A DNA stretch of 47,835 nt from Mesobacterium_A hydrothermale (GCF_035818635.1 NZ_JAYLLH010000015.1:1-47835); one strand, 5' to 3'; counted from the first letter of the stretch, positions 24,450 through 33,735 are shown. Notes: generated from the letters alone by a model not told the origin. Program-made: numbers and translations.

Positions 24450-25781
24450 TTACCAGTTATCCTTGAACCAACGAAACGCCCGCTTGAGCGAGCGGACCGG
24501 ATACTTGTCGTGCGGGATTTCAAAATCCCACCATTCATCTTGCGGGTGTGCCGCAAACAGGCACAGGCCTACGGCGCTGGCAAAACCGGGGCCGGTGGCG
24601 GCCTGCGGCAGCCCATGGACACGCATCGGGCGGCCCAGCCGCACCTGCTGGCCCAGCACCTTGCTGGCCAACCCGTCCAGCCCGGGGATCTGGCTTGCGC
24701 CGCCGGTCAGAACGATCTGCTGGCTTGGCAGGTGATCGAACCCGGCCGCATCCAGACGCGCACGCACCTCTTCGAGGATTTCCTCGACCCGGGGGCGCAT
24801 GATGCCGATCAGTTCCGCCCGGCTGACGGTGCGACGGTCGTGTTCCCAATCGCCGGTCTCGCCACCGATCTTGATCATCTCGCTGTCGTCGCGGCCGGTG
24901 GCGACCAGCCCGCCATAGAACGTCTTGATCCGCTCTGCCGTTGCCGCGGGCACTTGCAGCCCCATCGAAATATCGCCGGTGACGTGATCGCCCCCCATGC
25001 GGACAGAGTCGGTATAGATCATGTGCTTGCGCAAGAAGACCGATACGCTGGTGGCCCCGCCGCCCATGTCGATACAGGCCGCGCCCAGTTCCTGCTCGTC
25101 CTCGACCAGCGCCGAAATCCCCGACGCATAGGCAGAGCTGGCAATCCCAGCCAGTTCAAGATCACAACGCTTGACGCAATAGGCCAGATTCTGGATCGCC
25201 TGTGCGTCGACGGTGACCATATGCATGTCGGTCGCCAGCACCTGCCCCACCTGCCCGCGCGGATCGGACAGGCCGCTGCGGTGGTCCAGCGCGAAGTTCA
25301 CCGGCTGTGCGTGCAGCACTTCGCGGCTTGGGCCGAAATCCGGCACATCGCAGGCCGAAAGCACCCGCGCCACGTCCTGTTCCGTGACCGCCGGCGACGA
25401 GATGTCCACCTGCCCGGCCAGACCATAGCTGCGCGGCGCCGCGCCCGCGAAACAGGCAATCACATGATCCACCCGGATCTGCGCCATTTTCTGCGCGGCC
25501 TGCACCGCGGTGCGGATCGCCCGTTCGGTTTCCGCCATCGTCGAGATCTCGCCGAAGCGCACGCCGCGCGACCGCGTCGTTGCCGCGCCGATCACCCGGA
25601 ACCCGGACTGCCCCGCCAGCGAACCGACGCCATCGTCTTCGCGCTGGTCGGTGCCGTCGAAACGCAGCACAAGGCAAGCGATTTTCGAACTGCCCACATC
25701 CAGAATGGCAATGACACCGCGCTGCATCGCCGCCTTCCGCATGTTGCGCATTGCACGCTGGGACTCGTAAAGCTCGATCAT
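24450..25781 (-). CDS. ftsA: Cell division protein FtsA
   Basis: The actin-like ATPase that ties FtsZ filaments to the inner membrane. At 443 residues it has the PHOSPHATE-1 motif ILDVGSSKIACLV near residue 25, the ADENOSINE motif VLTGGASQIPG near residue 370, and a C-terminal amphipathic helix (RSLKRAFRWFKDNW) that serves as membrane anchor. The ATG overlaps the ftsQ stop region by four bases (ATGA), so translation of the two is coupled. The order ddl-ftsQ-ftsA-ftsZ is the conserved division cluster. Confidence 0.97.
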   Translation of the reverse strand: MIELYESQRAMRNMRKAAMQRGVIAILDVGSSKIACLVLRFDGTDQREDDGVGSLAGQSGFRVIGAATTRSRGVRFGEISTMAETERAIRTAVQAAQKMAQIRVDHVIACFAGAAPRSYGLAGQVDISSPAVTEQDVARVLSACDVPDFGPSREVLHAQPVNFALDHRSGLSDPRGQVGQVLATDMHMVTVDAQAIQNLAYCVKRCDLELAGIASSAYASGISALVEDEQELGAACIDMGGGATSVSVFLRKHMIYTDSVRMGGDHVTGDISMGLQVPAATAERIKTFYGGLVATGRDDSEMIKIGGETGDWEHDRRTVSRAELIGIMRPRVEEILEEVRARLDAAGFDHLPSQQIVLTGGASQIPGLDGLASKVLGQQVRLGRPMRVHGLPQAATGPGFASAVGLCLFAAHPQDEWWDFEIPHDKYPVRSLKRAFRWFKDNW

Positions 25782-26770
25782 CGCTGCTTCTCTCCAACCT
25801 CAATCGCCTTGATCCGCCACATTTCCTGTTGCGCAAAGTCCGTCATACGCAGCGTCGGGCGGTGCGGCAGCCGCAGATCCACGGCCACCAGATCGCGGGA
25901 CAGCATGTCCAGCGCCTGATCCAGCGCGATGACACGCTCCAATGCCTGAACCGGATTTTCGTCTGGTAGAAGGATGCGCTGATCGCGGTCCAGCACCACA
26001 TCCCAGCGCCTTGCACCGACCCGCACCAGCCCGCGCAGCCGGTCGCGCAGCGGATGCGCCGCCTCGATCAGCGCCAGCGCCTCGGGCACCGCAGCGGCCA
26101 CCGTGGCCTGCGCCGCCAGCGCGCGGCTGACCACCTCGGGCGAGGTCTCCTGAAGTTCGGCGCGCGCCTGCTCGCCCTCGGCCTCGGCGGCGCGCAACAT
26201 CTGAAGCGCCTCGGCCGCGGCCTCGCCGATCACCTCGCCGGCCATCACCGGCAGGTTCGGCCAATCGGTACGGTTGTTGGTCGGCCCGACCAGAACGCCG
26301 TCGATGTCAATCAGTTCCAGCCCCTCGCGGCCACGCCAGATGATCACCGGAATCCGTTCTTCCACGTCGACCTGAAGCACCCCGCCGGACTTGATCCGCA
26401 CAGAGGCAGACTTGACCGCATCCAGTTCGGTGATCGTATCGCGCATTTTATCCAGGTTCAGATCGAAAGAACTCACCGGAAAATACAGCGGCAGGATTTC
26501 GCGGATATCTTCCGCCACCCCATCCGACGCGCCGTCAATCGCCATCAGCTTGACCATGAATTCCGGGCGCTGTTCGATCTTGGCGCGCAGGTCGCTGACC
26601 ATCATGTTCAGCTCGTCGCGATGGCTCTGGTTGGAAAACCACAGCGTGCCGCCACCAAAGGCCAGCGCAAACGGCACGCCCACCCGCAGCACCAGCCGAA
26701 ACAGCGGCGTCAGCAGCAGCCGCTGCATCCTGTACGCCATCCGCGACGGCGCGGGATCGTGGCGGGTCAT
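25778..26770 (-). CDS. ftsQ: Cell division protein FtsQ
   Basis: A single-span inner-membrane divisome protein of 330 residues. A basic N-terminal tail is followed by a membrane helix at about 17-46 (LLLTPLFRLVLRVGVPFALAF), then a POTRA domain (FDLNLDKMRDTITELDAVKSASVRIK with the VDVEERIPVIIW strand) and the FtsQ-type C-terminal part. The ATG at 26770 forms an ATGA overlap with the ddl stop and is preferred over one three codons earlier. It bridges to FtsB/FtsL in the periplasm. Confidence 0.94.
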   Translation of the reverse strand: MTRHDPAPSRMAYRMQRLLLTPLFRLVLRVGVPFALAFGGGTLWFSNQSHRDELNMMVSDLRAKIEQRPEFMVKLMAIDGASDGVAEDIREILPLYFPVSSFDLNLDKMRDTITELDAVKSASVRIKSGGVLQVDVEERIPVIIWRGREGLELIDIDGVLVGPTNNRTDWPNLPVMAGEVIGEAAAEALQMLRAAEAEGEQARAELQETSPEVVSRALAAQATVAAAVPEALALIEAAHPLRDRLRGLVRVGARRWDVVLDRDQRILLPDENPVQALERVIALDQALDMLSRDLVAVDLRLPHRPTLRMTDFAQQEMWRIKAIEVGEKQR

Positions 26771-27681
26771 CTGTTGCACGATGCGTCCTCCACCATCCAG
26801 GCGCAGAACTGGCCGAAGCTCATGCCGATCATTGCCGCCTGTTCCGGCGACAGCGATGTGGGCGTCATCCCCGGCTGGGTGTTGGTTTCCAGCAGGATCA
26901 GCCCGTCCAGCCCCTTTGCCTCGTCCCAGCGAAAATCGGTGCGGCTGACACCGCGGCAGCCCAGCGCCTGATGCGCCCTCAGCGCATAGTCAAGGCAGGC
27001 GGCGGTGATCTCCTCCGGCAGGTCCGCCGGGCAGACGTGACGCGAGCCGCCCGCCTTGTACTTGGCATCGTAGTCATACCAGCCATCGGTCAGGATATCG
27101 GTCACGCCCAGCGCCCGATCGCCCATCACGGTTGCGGTCAGTTCGCGCCCCGGCACGAAGGCTTCGACCATCACCACTTCGGGCATCTGGTCGTCCAGCT
27201 GCGGCGGACCGTTGGCCACGTCGTGCACCAGGTACACACCGACCGACGAACCTTCGTTATAGGGTTTCACGACATAGGGCGGGGCCATCAGGTGGCGCGC
27301 CGCCACCTCTGCCTTGCACGCCAGAACGCTGTCCACCACCGGCAGCCCGGCGGCGCGATAGACGTTCTTGCTGCGCTCCTTGTCCATCGCCAGGGCAGAG
27401 GCCAGCACCCCGGAATGGGTATAGGGCACACCCAACCATTCCAGCAGGCCCTGCACGCAGCCATCTTCGCCCCAGCGGCCATGCAGGGCATTGAACACGA
27501 CATCGGGGCAAACGGCGCCAAGACGCGCCGCAAGGTCGCGGTCCGCGTCGATTTCGACAACCTCGAATCCTTCTGCCCTCAAAGCGGCGGCGCATTCACG
27601 ACCGGATACCAGCGACACCTCGCGCTCGGCCGAGGGTCCGCCCATCAGTACCGCCACTTTCGGGAGTGTCCTGCTCGACAT
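26767..27681 (-). CDS. ddl: D-alanine--D-alanine ligase
   Basis: An ATP-grasp enzyme that makes D-Ala-D-Ala for peptidoglycan in the cytoplasm. At 304 residues it has the N-terminal VLMGGPSAEREVSLVSG signature, the HGRWGEDGCVQGLLE motif, the ATP-binding PYVVKPYNEGSSVGV and the C-terminal LLETNTQPGMTPTSLSP with metal ligands. It is coupled to ftsQ through an ATGA overlap and lies 88 bases downstream of murB. GAGGC lies 12 bases before the ATG. Confidence 0.97.
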   Translation of the reverse strand: MSSRTLPKVAVLMGGPSAEREVSLVSGRECAAALRAEGFEVVEIDADRDLAARLGAVCPDVVFNALHGRWGEDGCVQGLLEWLGVPYTHSGVLASALAMDKERSKNVYRAAGLPVVDSVLACKAEVAARHLMAPPYVVKPYNEGSSVGVYLVHDVANGPPQLDDQMPEVVMVEAFVPGRELTATVMGDRALGVTDILTDGWYDYDAKYKAGGSRHVCPADLPEEITAACLDYALRAHQALGCRGVSRTDFRWDEAKGLDGLILLETNTQPGMTPTSLSPEQAAMIGMSFGQFCAWMVEDASCNR

Positions 27682-27769
27682 CCCAAAACTGCCTCAAATT
27701 CCCGGGCCATCGGCCCTTATTGTTATTGATTGCAACCTGCCTGTGGTTGCCGGGCGTTTGCCGCCCTTG

Positions 27770-28693
27770 TCACGGCGCCGGCTCACCGACGCGGATCACT
27801 TCCCACTGTAACTCTATTCCGCTGTGTTGGAAAACCTTTTTTCGCACCTCTTCGCCCAGCCCCTCGAGGTCGGCCGCCGTGGCCCCCCCGGTGTTGACCA
27901 GGAAATTGGAATGCTTCGGGCTCATCTGTGCCCCGCCCCGTACGGCCCCCCGCATCCCGGCCTCGTCGATCACCTTCCAGGCCTTCAGCTCGTGAGTGTC
28001 GCCGGCCTGGCCGGTCGACGAAAACCCCGCCGGGTTGCGGAACGTGCTGCCCGCGGTGCGCTCCCTGGTCGGCTGGGTTTCGTCGCGCTTGCGCAACTGG
28101 TCCTCCATCCGCGCATGCAACGCGTCCGGCACGCCCCCGGGCGCCTCGAACACCGCCTCGACGAGCACCCAACCCTCGGGCAATGCGCTCTGGCGATAGG
28201 CCAGGGCCAGATCCGCCGCGGGCAACGTCACCAGATCGCCTGTCCGCGTCACCGCCGTGACCTCGACCAGCACATCGGCGACATACGATCCGTAACAGCC
28301 CGCATTCATCCGCACCGCGCCGCCGATGGCCCCGGGGATCGTGCGCAGGAAGGTCAGGTCCAGCCCCGCATCCGCCGCCTTGCGCGCCACATGCGCATCC
28401 AGCGCCGCCACGCCCGCGCGCACCCGCCCCCCCTCGACAGAGATCCCGTTGAACCCGCGCCCCATGCGGATCACCACACCGCGAATGCCGCCATCGCGCA
28501 CGATCAGGTTCGACCCGACCCCCATCGGGAACACCGGCACCGACGGCTCAAGCCAGGCCAGGAAGCCCTGCAAATCCGCCACGTCCGCCGGCTGGAACAG
28601 CCAGTCCGCCGGCCCGCCCACGCGCAGCCAGGTCAGCCCGGCAAGCTCCCGGTCCGGCGTCAGTACCCCGCGCACCTCCGGCATCTCGGTCAT
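27770..28693 (-). CDS. murB: UDP-N-acetylenolpyruvoylglucosamine reductase MurB
   Basis: The FAD/NADPH enzyme that completes UDP-N-acetylmuramic acid. The FAD-binding motifs GVGSNLIVRDGG (58-69) and TIPGAIGGAVRMNAGCYG (118-135) are present, as is the catalytic serine region AGSTFRNP (S216) and a C-terminal glutamate in GIELQWEVIRVGE. 307 residues from the ATG at 28693, which has a GGGGG site; an in-frame ATG four codons earlier is a weaker choice. murC and murG, which normally lie upstream, are absent; repeat copy D and the ispZ block come instead. Confidence 0.95.
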   Translation of the reverse strand: MTEMPEVRGVLTPDRELAGLTWLRVGGPADWLFQPADVADLQGFLAWLEPSVPVFPMGVGSNLIVRDGGIRGVVIRMGRGFNGISVEGGRVRAGVAALDAHVARKAADAGLDLTFLRTIPGAIGGAVRMNAGCYGSYVADVLVEVTAVTRTGDLVTLPAADLALAYRQSALPEGWVLVEAVFEAPGGVPDALHARMEDQLRKRDETQPTRERTAGSTFRNPAGFSSTGQAGDTHELKAWKVIDEAGMRGAVRGGAQMSPKHSNFLVNTGGATAADLEGLGEEVRKKVFQHSGIELQWEVIRVGEPAP

Positions 28694-28740
28694 CACAGCC
28701 CCCATTCTTCCGCAGGCCGGTCCCGAAGCCCCCCCTGCCC

Positions 28741-28797
28741 CATCATCTTGCTCCAAATATCCTCGGGGGAGCGCGAGGGGGCAGACAGCCCCCTCGC
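28741..28797 (-). repeat. Dispersed GC-rich hairpin repeat, copy D
   Basis: On the minus strand a 10-bp stem (28773-28782 with 28788-28797, loop of 5) is followed by the tail GAGGATATTTGGAGCAAG-ATGATG at 28741-28770. It lies 29 bases past the ispZ stop and upstream of murB. Family membership rests on the shared hairpin-plus-tail layout with copies at 6, 18779, 37666 and 45200. Confidence 0.7.
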
Positions 28798-28825
28798 TTC
28801 CCGCCCAGGACACAAGGCGCGGCGC

Positions 28826-29428
28826 TCAGTCCGCGGGATCGTCGATCCCGTAATCTCGAAACAACCGCGCCTGCGTCAGGAAGAACGCGAAGATTGCCGC
28901 GGTCAGCCCGAAGGTCTTGAAATAGACCCAGGTCTCGGTGCTCATCGTACGCCAGATCGCCTCGTTCAGCACCGCCAGCAGGAAAAAGAAGCCCGTCAGC
29001 CGGCGGGTCAGGATCATCCAGCCTTCCTGCTTCAGCGGCATCAGCCCTTCCATGACATAGGCCAGATAGCTTTGCCCGCGCAAAAGCCCCCAGCCCAGCG
29101 TCGCCCCGAACAGCAGATAGATCATCGTCGGCTTCATCTTGAAGAACCGGTCGTCGTTCAGCCAGACCGACAGCCCGCCGAAAATCACGACCAGCACCAC
29201 CGTCACCACCTGCATCCGGTTCAGGTGGCCGGTCAGCTTCCACAGGATCCCCGTCGCGATCAGCATCACCGGGATGAACCCGGCGGTGACGACGATGAAC
29301 CCTTCGTAGTCGGTTCCGCCGATGGTAAAGACCCGCTCCTTGAGCCAGATATAGGCCACCAGGAAGCCCACCACCGGACCCATCTCCAGCGCGGTCTTCA
29401 CAAGCGGGTTGATCGGTTTGCCTGCCAT
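28826..29428 (-). CDS. yciB: Inner-membrane septation protein IspZ/YciB
   Basis: A 200-residue inner-membrane protein with five or six helices. The opening NPLVKTALEMGPVVGFLVAYIWLKERVF and the central LFGATLGWGLLRGQSYLAYVMEGLMPL and WMILTRRLTGFFFLLAVLNEAIWR motifs are those of the YciB/IspZ family, linked to intracellular septation and envelope integrity. It lies in a minus-strand run ftsY - DMT transporter - ispZ with small gaps (18 and 28 bases), so the three are probably co-transcribed. Confidence 0.92.
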   Translation of the reverse strand: MAGKPINPLVKTALEMGPVVGFLVAYIWLKERVFTIGGTDYEGFIVVTAGFIPVMLIATGILWKLTGHLNRMQVVTVVLVVIFGGLSVWLNDDRFFKMKPTMIYLLFGATLGWGLLRGQSYLAYVMEGLMPLKQEGWMILTRRLTGFFFLLAVLNEAIWRTMSTETWVYFKTFGLTAAIFAFFLTQARLFRDYGIDDPAD

Positions 29429-29456
29429 GTCGTCCTCCGTTTGCGCCTATATGGCC

Positions 29457-30362
29457 CTATCGCCCGCCAAGCTCAACGATGACCGCGCCTGCCGCGATCA
29501 ACGCCATCAGGGCAATCCGTCGCGGCCCCACGGTTTCCTTCAGCACCAGCCAGCCGATCAGCGCGGCAAAAACGGTCGAGGTTTCGCGCAGCACCGCCGC
29601 TTCGCCGACCTTGTCCAGCCGCGTCGCCAGCATCACCGCGCCAAAGCTGGAAAACGCCACCAGCCCGCCGATCACCCCGCGCAGCATCAACGGCCCCGGC
29701 GCCGGGCGCACCGCCATGTTGCGCCAGCGCAGCGCTGCGATCACCGGCATCACCAGGCCGTCGAGCATGAAAAACCAGGCAAGAAAGGTGAACGGATCGG
29801 CGGTGGCGCGGATGCCGTAGGCGTCGATCGTGGTGTAAAGCGCCACGAACAGCCCCGTCGCCACCGCCAGCGCCAGCGCGATGCCCAGCGTGTCCCGCGC
29901 GGCTTCAAGGAACACCATGTTATAGACCGCAAGCCCGAAAATCCCCGCCAGCAGCACACCGACCCCGACCCATTGCAGCGGGGCAAAGACCTCTCCGAAC
30001 AGGAAATAGGACCCGATCACGGTGAACAGCGGCCCGGTGCCGCGCACCACCGGATAGACGACGGTATAGGCCCCCTTGGAATAGGCCTGCGCCTGCAACA
30101 GCTTGTAGGCAATGTGGATCACGAAGACGACTCCGAAGATCGGCCACATGTGCGGCTCGGGGAACGGCACGACGAAAAGCGCGAAAGGCGCGGCCATCAC
30201 CGCATAGCTGATGTCGATCGCGCCCCGGCTGAGCCAGGGATCGTGCCGTCCTTTCTGCAACGCGCCGAACACCGCGTGCAGGAAGGCCGCCATCAGCGCC
30301 AGCCAAAGCGCCACCTCGCGCCCCGCCTCGGTCCCTTCGAGCGAGATCAGCCACGCTGTCAT
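29457..30362 (-). CDS. DMT superfamily transporter (two EamA domains)
   Basis: A 301-residue protein with ten hydrophobic helices in two repeats of about 145 residues, the EamA/DMT design. The motif PVVRGTGPLFTVIGSYFLFGEVF in the first half and ETSTVFAALIGWLVLKETVGPRR in the second are the paired conserved helices around the substrate path. The substrate is unknown. It lies 18 bases after ftsY and 28 before ispZ. Confidence 0.88.
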   Translation of the reverse strand: MTAWLISLEGTEAGREVALWLALMAAFLHAVFGALQKGRHDPWLSRGAIDISYAVMAAPFALFVVPFPEPHMWPIFGVVFVIHIAYKLLQAQAYSKGAYTVVYPVVRGTGPLFTVIGSYFLFGEVFAPLQWVGVGVLLAGIFGLAVYNMVFLEAARDTLGIALALAVATGLFVALYTTIDAYGIRATADPFTFLAWFFMLDGLVMPVIAALRWRNMAVRPAPGPLMLRGVIGGLVAFSSFGAVMLATRLDKVGEAAVLRETSTVFAALIGWLVLKETVGPRRIALMALIAAGAVIVELGGR

Positions 30363-30380
30363 GGCAAGCGCGGCGTCCGG

Positions 30381-31544
30381 TCAGCCGTCATGATCCAGCC
30401 CGGTCAGGGCGGCGGCGAATTCCTCGGGGTCGAACGGGGCAAGATCGTCGATCTGCTCGCCCACGCCGATGGCATGGATCGGCAGGCCAAAACGGTCGGC
30501 CAGCGACACCAGGATCCCGCCCTTGGCGGTGCCGTCAAGCTTGGTCATCACAAGGCCCGACACGTCCGCCAGCTTGCGGAAGGTTTCGACCTGGTTGATC
30601 GCGTTCTGCCCGGTGGTCGCGTCCAGCACCAGCAGGGTGTTGTGCGGCGCTTCGGGGTCTTTCTTGCGGATCACGCGCACGATCTTGGCCAGTTCCTCCA
30701 TAAGGTCCTGACGGTTCTGCAACCGGCCCGCGGTGTCGATCATCAGCAGGTCCGCGCCGTCGGCCTGCGCCTTGGTCATGGCAACAAACGCCAGCGACGC
30801 CGGGTCCGATCCTTCCGGCGCGGTCAGCACCGGCACCCCGGCGCGGTCGCCCCAGACCTGCAACTGTTGCACGGCGGCGGCGCGGAACGTGTCGCCCGCG
30901 GCGATCACCACCTTCTTGCCCGCGCCACGGAACTGGCTGGCCAGCTTGCCGATGGTCGTGGTCTTGCCCGACCCGTTCACACCCACCACCAGGATCACCT
31001 GTGGCGTCTTGGGATACAGCGGCAGCGGTCGCGCCACCGGCTCCATGATCCGGGCGATTTCGCTGGCCAGCAACTGCTTGATCTCGCGGGCCGACAGTTT
31101 CCGGCCCATCCGCCCCTCGGCCATGTTGGCGGTCACCCGCAGCGCGGTATCCACGCCCATGTCCGCCGCGATCAGCAATTCCTCGAGGCTTTCCAGCATC
31201 TCGTCGTCAAGCGTGCGGCGCAGCACCGGCCCGTCTTCGCGCCGGCCCAGCAGACGGCCAAGCAGGCCGGGCCTGGCGGTTTGCTGCGCAGGGGAAGCTG
31301 CCGGCGCAGGTTCAGGAACGGGCGTCGCGGCGCTTTCGGGCTTGGGCACGGGCGCGGGCTCTGCCGCCTTCGGCGCGGGCTCCGCAACAGTCGCAGCCTC
31401 AGGCACACCCCCTGGCGCGGCCTCTAGGACCTCCGGGTCCGCCGCCGTTTCCTCACCGCCCTCTTCGACGATGGCCTCCAGCCCCTCTTCCAGCTTGGAC
31501 GAGGATTTGAACAAACGGGTCTTCAGTTTGCCGAAGAAGGACAT
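30381..31544 (-). CDS. ftsY: Signal recognition particle receptor FtsY
   Basis: The SRP-receptor GTPase that delivers ribosome-nascent chains to the membrane. Residues 1-100 form an acidic, Pro/Ala-rich A domain; the N domain begins near 100. The G domain has P-loop GVNGSGKTTTIGKLA (188-202), DTFRAAAVQQL, DTAGR and TKLDGTAKGG, all in order. 387 residues. Its ribosome site lies within the motif ATGAAAGAG, the same sequence that precedes the divergent lytic transglycosylase gene. Confidence 0.97.
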   Translation of the reverse strand: MSFFGKLKTRLFKSSSKLEEGLEAIVEEGGEETAADPEVLEAAPGGVPEAATVAEPAPKAAEPAPVPKPESAATPVPEPAPAASPAQQTARPGLLGRLLGRREDGPVLRRTLDDEMLESLEELLIAADMGVDTALRVTANMAEGRMGRKLSAREIKQLLASEIARIMEPVARPLPLYPKTPQVILVVGVNGSGKTTTIGKLASQFRGAGKKVVIAAGDTFRAAAVQQLQVWGDRAGVPVLTAPEGSDPASLAFVAMTKAQADGADLLMIDTAGRLQNRQDLMEELAKIVRVIRKKDPEAPHNTLLVLDATTGQNAINQVETFRKLADVSGLVMTKLDGTAKGGILVSLADRFGLPIHAIGVGEQIDDLAPFDPEEFAAALTGLDHDG

Positions 31545-31551
31545 GGGCAGG

Positions 31552-31604
31552 CTCTTTCATGGCTGTCATGTTCACCTAATACGCAAGCCAGGAAGATGAA
31601 AGAG
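31552..31604. promoter_or_regulatory. Mirror-image leader repeat between ftsY and the transglycosylase gene
   Basis: CTCTTTCAT at 31552-31560 and ATGAAAGAG at 31596-31604 are exact inverse complements, 35 bases apart. Each supplies the ribosome-binding region of one divergent gene. The whole non-coding gap is 71 bases, so promoters of both genes must overlap here. Confidence 0.4.
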
Positions 31605-31615
31605 TGAGTTGACCC

Positions 31616-32542
31616 ATGCCCGCCACGCGGTATCACCGGGATATGCGTGTTCTGGCCCTTTTCCTGTTCCTATGGCCGCTTCTTGTGCCGATGGCCGCAA
31701 CGGCCGAACCGGACCCTGCCTGCAGCAGCGGCAAATGGGGCCAGGTCCAGTGCATCCGCGCCGATCATTTCGTCTTTGACACCTGCCAGGCGCTGGAAAC
31801 CTTCGCCACGCGCCACGCGCTTGACCCCGGGTTTTTCGCCCGGCTGATCTGGCAGGAAAGCCGGTTCGACCGCAACGCGCTCAGCCACGCCGACGCGATG
31901 GGGATCGCACAGTTCATCGCCTCGACGGCCGCACGGCGGGGGCTGACGGACCCGTGGAACCCGGCACTGGCGCTGGAACATTCCGCCGAATACCTGGGGG
32001 ACCTGACCCGGCGGTTCGGGAACATGGGGTTGGCGGCGGTGGCCTATAACGGGGGCGAACGCCGGGCCGAAGGGCTGGTGGCCAAGACCGGCGGGCTGGC
32101 CAGGGAAACCGTCAACTATGTCCAGATCATCACCGGGCTCAGCGCCGAAACCTGGCGCGATTCACCGCCCGAAGCCCACGATTTCCGCCTGCAACCCGAC
32201 AAGCCGTTTCGGCAGGCCTGTTACGACCTGGCCCGCGACCGCCGCATCACCGCCTTCCCGACGCCGAAACCGCCCAAGCCCCGCGTCAAGCCCTGGGGCG
32301 TGCAGCTGGCCTTTGGCACCAGCAAGGACAAGGCGCGCGCCGCCTATGCCCGCAAGACGCAAAGCTGCAAGGCGCTGCTGAAAGGGGAAAAGCCCGACCT
32401 GATCCATGTGCAGAACCGCGTGTCGGGGCGCGCCGGGTTCTACATGGCACGGATCGGGCGGGACAATCGCAAGGCCGCAGGCAACCTGTGCAGCCGGCTG
32501 AAAGCCGCCGGCTGCGTCTGCACGGTGTACCAGAACGACTGA
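31616..32542 (+). CDS. Lytic transglycosylase with C-terminal SPOR domain
   Basis: An exported peptidoglycan-cleaving enzyme of 308 residues. A signal peptide ends near residue 30 (LLVPMAATA). The SLT (lysozyme-like) domain covers about 65-165 with the catalytic glutamate E81 in WQESRFD, GIAQFIASTA and AVAYNGGERR. Residues about 225-308 are a SPOR domain (KPWGVQLAFG...CTVYQND), which binds denuded glycan at the division site. The start at 31616 is supported by the leader repeat; 31643 is an alternative that trims nine residues. It converges on mrp with six bases between stops. Confidence 0.9.
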   Translation: MPATRYHRDMRVLALFLFLWPLLVPMAATAEPDPACSSGKWGQVQCIRADHFVFDTCQALETFATRHALDPGFFARLIWQESRFDRNALSHADAMGIAQFIASTAARRGLTDPWNPALALEHSAEYLGDLTRRFGNMGLAAVAYNGGERRAEGLVAKTGGLARETVNYVQIITGLSAETWRDSPPEAHDFRLQPDKPFRQACYDLARDRRITAFPTPKPPKPRVKPWGVQLAFGTSKDKARAAYARKTQSCKALLKGEKPDLIHVQNRVSGRAGFYMARIGRDNRKAAGNLCSRLKAAGCVCTVYQND

Positions 32543-32548
32543 GCGTGG

Positions 32549-33622
32549 CTATGCCAGCCCGTCCTTGATCATCCGGTCGGCCAGTTGGGCATAGGCCATC
32601 GCCACCGGGCTGTTGGTCGCGGCAATCGGCGTGCCGCCATCCCCGGCCAGCCGGGTGTCCAGGTCGATCGGCAGGCTGGCCAGCAGCGGCACGCCCATCT
32701 TCTGCGCCTCGGCGGCCACGCCACCATGGCCGAAGATGTGCGATTCATGCCCGCAGTTGGGGCAGGTAAAGCTCGACATGTTCTCGATCAGGCCAAGGAT
32801 CGGGGTTTTCAGCGTTCCGAACATGTCGATCGCCTTGCGCGCGTCCAGCAGCGCCACGTCCTGTGGCGTCGACACGACGATGGCGCCATTGATGTCGGAT
32901 TTCTGGCACAGTGTCAGCTGCACGTCCCCGGTGCCCGGCGGCAGATCGACGATCAGCACGTCCAGTTCGCCCCATTGCACCTGAGTCAGCATCTGCTGCA
33001 ACGCCCCCATCAGCATCGGGCCGCGCCAGATCAGCGCCTTTTCCTCGGGCAGCATCAGCCCGATCGACATCAGCGTCACGCCATGCGCGGTCAACGGGAT
33101 GATCGTCTTGCCATCCGGGCTGGCGGGGCGTTTGGTCTGACCCATCATGCGGGGTTGGCTGGGGCCGTATATATCTGCGTCCAGCAGCCCCACCTTGCGG
33201 CCCGCCCGCGCAAGCGCCACGGCAAGGTTCGACGACACGGTGGATTTGCCCACCCCGCCCTTGCCGGAACCGACCGCGATGATGTGCTTGACCCCCGCCG
33301 GGCGCATCGCGCCTTCCTGCGGCTTGGGATGGCCCCCGACCTTGAGCGACGGCGGCTGTTGCGGTCGCTTTGCCGGTCCATGCGCCGTCAGCACCGCCGA
33401 CACGCTGGAAACGCCCGGCACCTCGGACACGATCTTTTCCGCCGCCTGGCGCAGCGGTTCCATCTGGCGCGCGATATCGGGCGACGGTGCCTCGATCACG
33501 AATTTCACCGCGCCACCTTCGACTGTGAGCGCTCGAATCATGTCGCGGGCGACCAAATCGCTTCCGTCGGGTAAAGCGAGGCGTTTGAGGGCAGCGGTGA
33601 TGTCATCGCGCGAAACGGCCAT
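32549..33622 (-). CDS. Mrp/ApbC-type iron-sulfur carrier P-loop ATPase
   Basis: A cytosolic 357-residue Mrp/NBP35 protein that moves Fe-S clusters to targets. The N-terminal MIP18/DUF59 domain (about 4-78) is followed by P-loop GSGKGGVGKST (118-128), DADIYGPSQPRM, DLPPGTGD and the cluster-binding pair C287/C290 in FTCPNCGHE. AAGGAGA precedes the ATG at 33622, which decides the start over an in-frame extension of 23 residues. It is transcribed away from the CcsR locus. Confidence 0.95.
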   Translation of the reverse strand: MAVSRDDITAALKRLALPDGSDLVARDMIRALTVEGGAVKFVIEAPSPDIARQMEPLRQAAEKIVSEVPGVSSVSAVLTAHGPAKRPQQPPSLKVGGHPKPQEGAMRPAGVKHIIAVGSGKGGVGKSTVSSNLAVALARAGRKVGLLDADIYGPSQPRMMGQTKRPASPDGKTIIPLTAHGVTLMSIGLMLPEEKALIWRGPMLMGALQQMLTQVQWGELDVLIVDLPPGTGDVQLTLCQKSDINGAIVVSTPQDVALLDARKAIDMFGTLKTPILGLIENMSSFTCPNCGHESHIFGHGGVAAEAQKMGVPLLASLPIDLDTRLAGDGGTPIAATNSPVAMAYAQLADRMIKDGLA

Positions 33623-33735
33623 GCCGGGTCTCCTTTTATTTTCTGCTGCAATAGGTGGCACGAAGCACGGGGAACGCAAGCCCAGTAGCACAATGCAAAG
33701 AGTTTTGACCGAAAAGTCTAAATATTAAGCAGCAT

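Noticed and set aside
22693..24735. A long plus-strand open frame opposite ftsZ
   Set aside because: It is antisense to ftsZ and part of ftsA, without a ribosome site or recognisable domain.
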